DNA of 64,000 nucleotides, taken from positions 17,479,201 to 17,543,200 of the forward strand of contig CM068314.1 of the NCBI GenBank assembly GCA_034766995.1, read 5' to 3'. The stretch comes from Acanthacorydalis orientalis. Lineage: Eukaryota; Arthropoda; Insecta; Megaloptera; Corydalidae. Below, piece by piece: positions 62,000-64,000 of this stretch. The translations under genes and the position numbers were made by a program. Below the pieces are notes generated by a model, which was not told the origin of the DNA, did not search any database, and was given only the letters and a program-made list of their open reading frames with translations. Within the stretch, counting starts at the first letter, position 1; every line of letters begins with the position of its first letter.

Positions 62000-62511
62000 C
62001 GTATATCTTAAGTGTCATTAAAATGAAATATATTCTACAATTGTTATAAATGGAACATTATTACAACTTTATTAAATTCCCTATAAATCAAACCCGCTGT
62101 TTAACATTAATTTGAAACAATAAAAATTAAAACAACATTAATATATGTATATGTTGAAAATCAACTATTTTCCACGTTCGTTTGTAAGATCATAATTACG
62201 ATACAAATACACACCGGTACTGTTGTAAAGTCATAACTCAAGAATATTTCATGTTAAACACCAACTCTTCTATAAGTTATAAACTAAGCTAGTAGATAGC
62301 GAAACGTGACTGAAGAGGTAAATTACGATACGAGGTTACTGATATCCTGTAGAACTTTAATAAACGTTTTCAAACAAGTTTTCAAATGTATTAAACATGT
62401 AATGTAACTTGTTTTTTTTTTCTTTGCACTCCGGAATTTTTTAAATCATTTTTTTTGTTTGGTTCGTTCATAAATATATACATGTGTTAAAAGAAAGTAA
62501 TTAAAATTCGT

Positions 62512-62512
<1 letters not shown>
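62000..62512. other. AT-rich non-coding DNA
   Basis: Nothing recognisable. Confidence 0.6.

Positions 62513-62515
<3 letters not shown>

Positions 62516-62549
<34 letters not shown>
62516..62549. repeat. (TA)n microsatellite, about 17 copies
   Basis: A pure run. Confidence 0.94.
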
Positions 62550-62551
<2 letters not shown>

Positions 62552-63580
62552 TTGAGTTTTATATATCATTAATTAACTTTATTACAAGCTTAACAGAAGT
62601 ACTCAATTACAAATGTAATAACATAACGTATTACATGTATACTTAATGTTATGTTATCTGATAATGTTGAAAATCAAGAATGGAATAATAAATATTTTTT
62701 TATTATTTAATTCTTTTTTTACTGTTTAAATTATCAAATTGTGTATCTTGTTTGTTAAAAACAAAACAAAAATTTAAAACAATATATAATTTTTTAAAAT
62801 GCATATAATTTTAAAAATAATTTTACTTTTTGCATTTCATTTTATTATTAGACTTTTATGCAAAGATAATTTTAAAATTCCCTTTAATTGTAATTATAGA
62901 CATTAATGAAATGTGATTTTAATTATAGAAATGATTTATGAGTGTATTTTATCCAACTATTTATTAATAAATTCATTAAAACACATGAAAGTTCGTCTCA
63001 GATTGATTTCGATATTGAAATAAAAATGTATATCAATATTTCTATTTTTAATAATCAAAAAATACTTATTATTTCCGAATGGTGCATATAATATATTTGA
63101 ATTTTCTGTATTCCAATGTGATCTAAAGAATGTAGGTTTTTTTAATTTATTTTACACTACTAATCAAAGTTATATACGTTGAGTAACATTACTACTTTCA
63201 AACGTCAGCATGTTTTCATAATTTTCAAATATTAAATTCAAAATTTACATGTTATATGTGTCTAATTTGGAAAAATTCTAAAATTAAAAAACATTTTTAT
63301 AGTAATATGCATTAACTAATATATTTTTAAAAGTTTTATTGCTTAAATAAATCGTTCAGTAAATATAGTGTCAGATAATGTAACATGCCTATTTAAAAAA
63401 AAATTAGATTCGTTTATATTTTTTATTATCTTATGTTTTTTATTTCAACGTTTTTAACATTAAACTATAATCCAATTTATTTAAAATTTAAATAATAAAA
63501 AATTAACTTATTGAGAATGCAATTAACACAAATTCATTTAAAAGTTTTATACATTAATTTAATGTATCTTATATTTTTGC

Positions 63581-63584
<4 letters not shown>
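62550..63584. other. AT-rich non-coding DNA
   Basis: Nothing recognisable. Confidence 0.6.

Positions 63585-63629
<45 letters not shown>
63585..63629. repeat. (TA)n microsatellite, about 22 copies
   Basis: A pure run. Confidence 0.95.
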
Positions 63630-63632
<3 letters not shown>

Positions 63633-64000
63633 TATATTCTATTTCTATACTTTCTATAAAATCTGGAACAATTTTATAATTATTTTCCAATAAATCGAGT
63701 ACATATTAAAATATACTTTTATACATTACATACAATCATTTAAGATATTTACATCCGGGTTTTTATATTTTTTTTTCTAGTTTAATTCCTAAGTATTATT
63801 ATAGTATTCTTCTTTAATTGATTATTAAATAATGCCGAACATACATAATGAGGCTATATAAATTTAATAGGCTTACCCTTTTTCAATGATATAATTTTAT
63901 CGAATGCATTAGCTTCGAAATGTGATTGAAAATAATTACATTTTATCTACGTTTTTTTACGTTACAAGAAGAATCTTCACATAACACATAAATAATTGAT
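63630..64000. other. AT-rich non-coding DNA to window end
   Basis: No gene or element recognised. Confidence 0.6.

Noticed and set aside
5830..63629. CRISPR-like array from regularly recurring TA repeats
   Set aside because: The repeats are simple dinucleotides at irregular spacing without unique equal-length spacers, and the sequence is animal-like.

Overview
This window looks like non-coding DNA from an animal nuclear genome, most likely an insect and possibly a hymenopteran. It is very AT-rich (roughly three quarters A+T by eye). I find no gene that can be called as protein-coding: long open frames are absent, and most short ones are translations of (TA)n repeats. CpG does not look depleted; a rough hand count over the first 600 bases gives at least as many CpG as base composition predicts, as in Hymenoptera and unlike vertebrates. 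The recognisable transposon fossils also fit an insect: a mariner transposase tail with its terminal repeat, a second mariner-type end, and two C-terminal fragments of one non-LTR retrotransposon (LINE) family. The hymenopteran assignment is inference.

Layout: the sequence is a sea of AT-rich unique DNA interrupted by three kinds of structure. (1) More than fifty (TA)n microsatellites, about one per 1.2 kb and close to 3 kb in total by my tally, several compounded with (CA)/(TG) or TATG/TACA units. (2) Short GC-richer islands of 100-400 bases at about 1.8, 4.3, 7.1, 8.4, 10.4, 11.5, 13.4, 17.3, 21.2, 23.2, 25.0, 29.5, 30.2, 31.4, 33.5, 34.3, 37.65, 43.6, 50.85, 53.4 and 57.8 kb. Some carry exon-like open frames without an ATG. 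Others carry transcription-factor-like motifs, including a perfect RFX X-box at 50843. (3) Sparse, decayed mobile elements: mariner at 5.9 kb, a foldback structure at 3.3-3.5 kb, a mariner end at 21.86 kb, and LINE tails at 50.3 and 61.6 kb.

The most economical reading is a gene desert or part of a very long intron holding conserved non-coding elements. Two plus-strand sites, at 21993/21994 and 33900/33901, place a good 3' splice site directly against a good 5' splice site (TTTGTTTCAG followed by GTAAGC or GTGAGC). That is the signature of recursive splicing (zero-length exons) in long introns, so a plus-strand host gene larger than the window is a testable idea. I found no tRNA or rRNA gene, CRISPR array, operon or recognisable novel multi-gene system.
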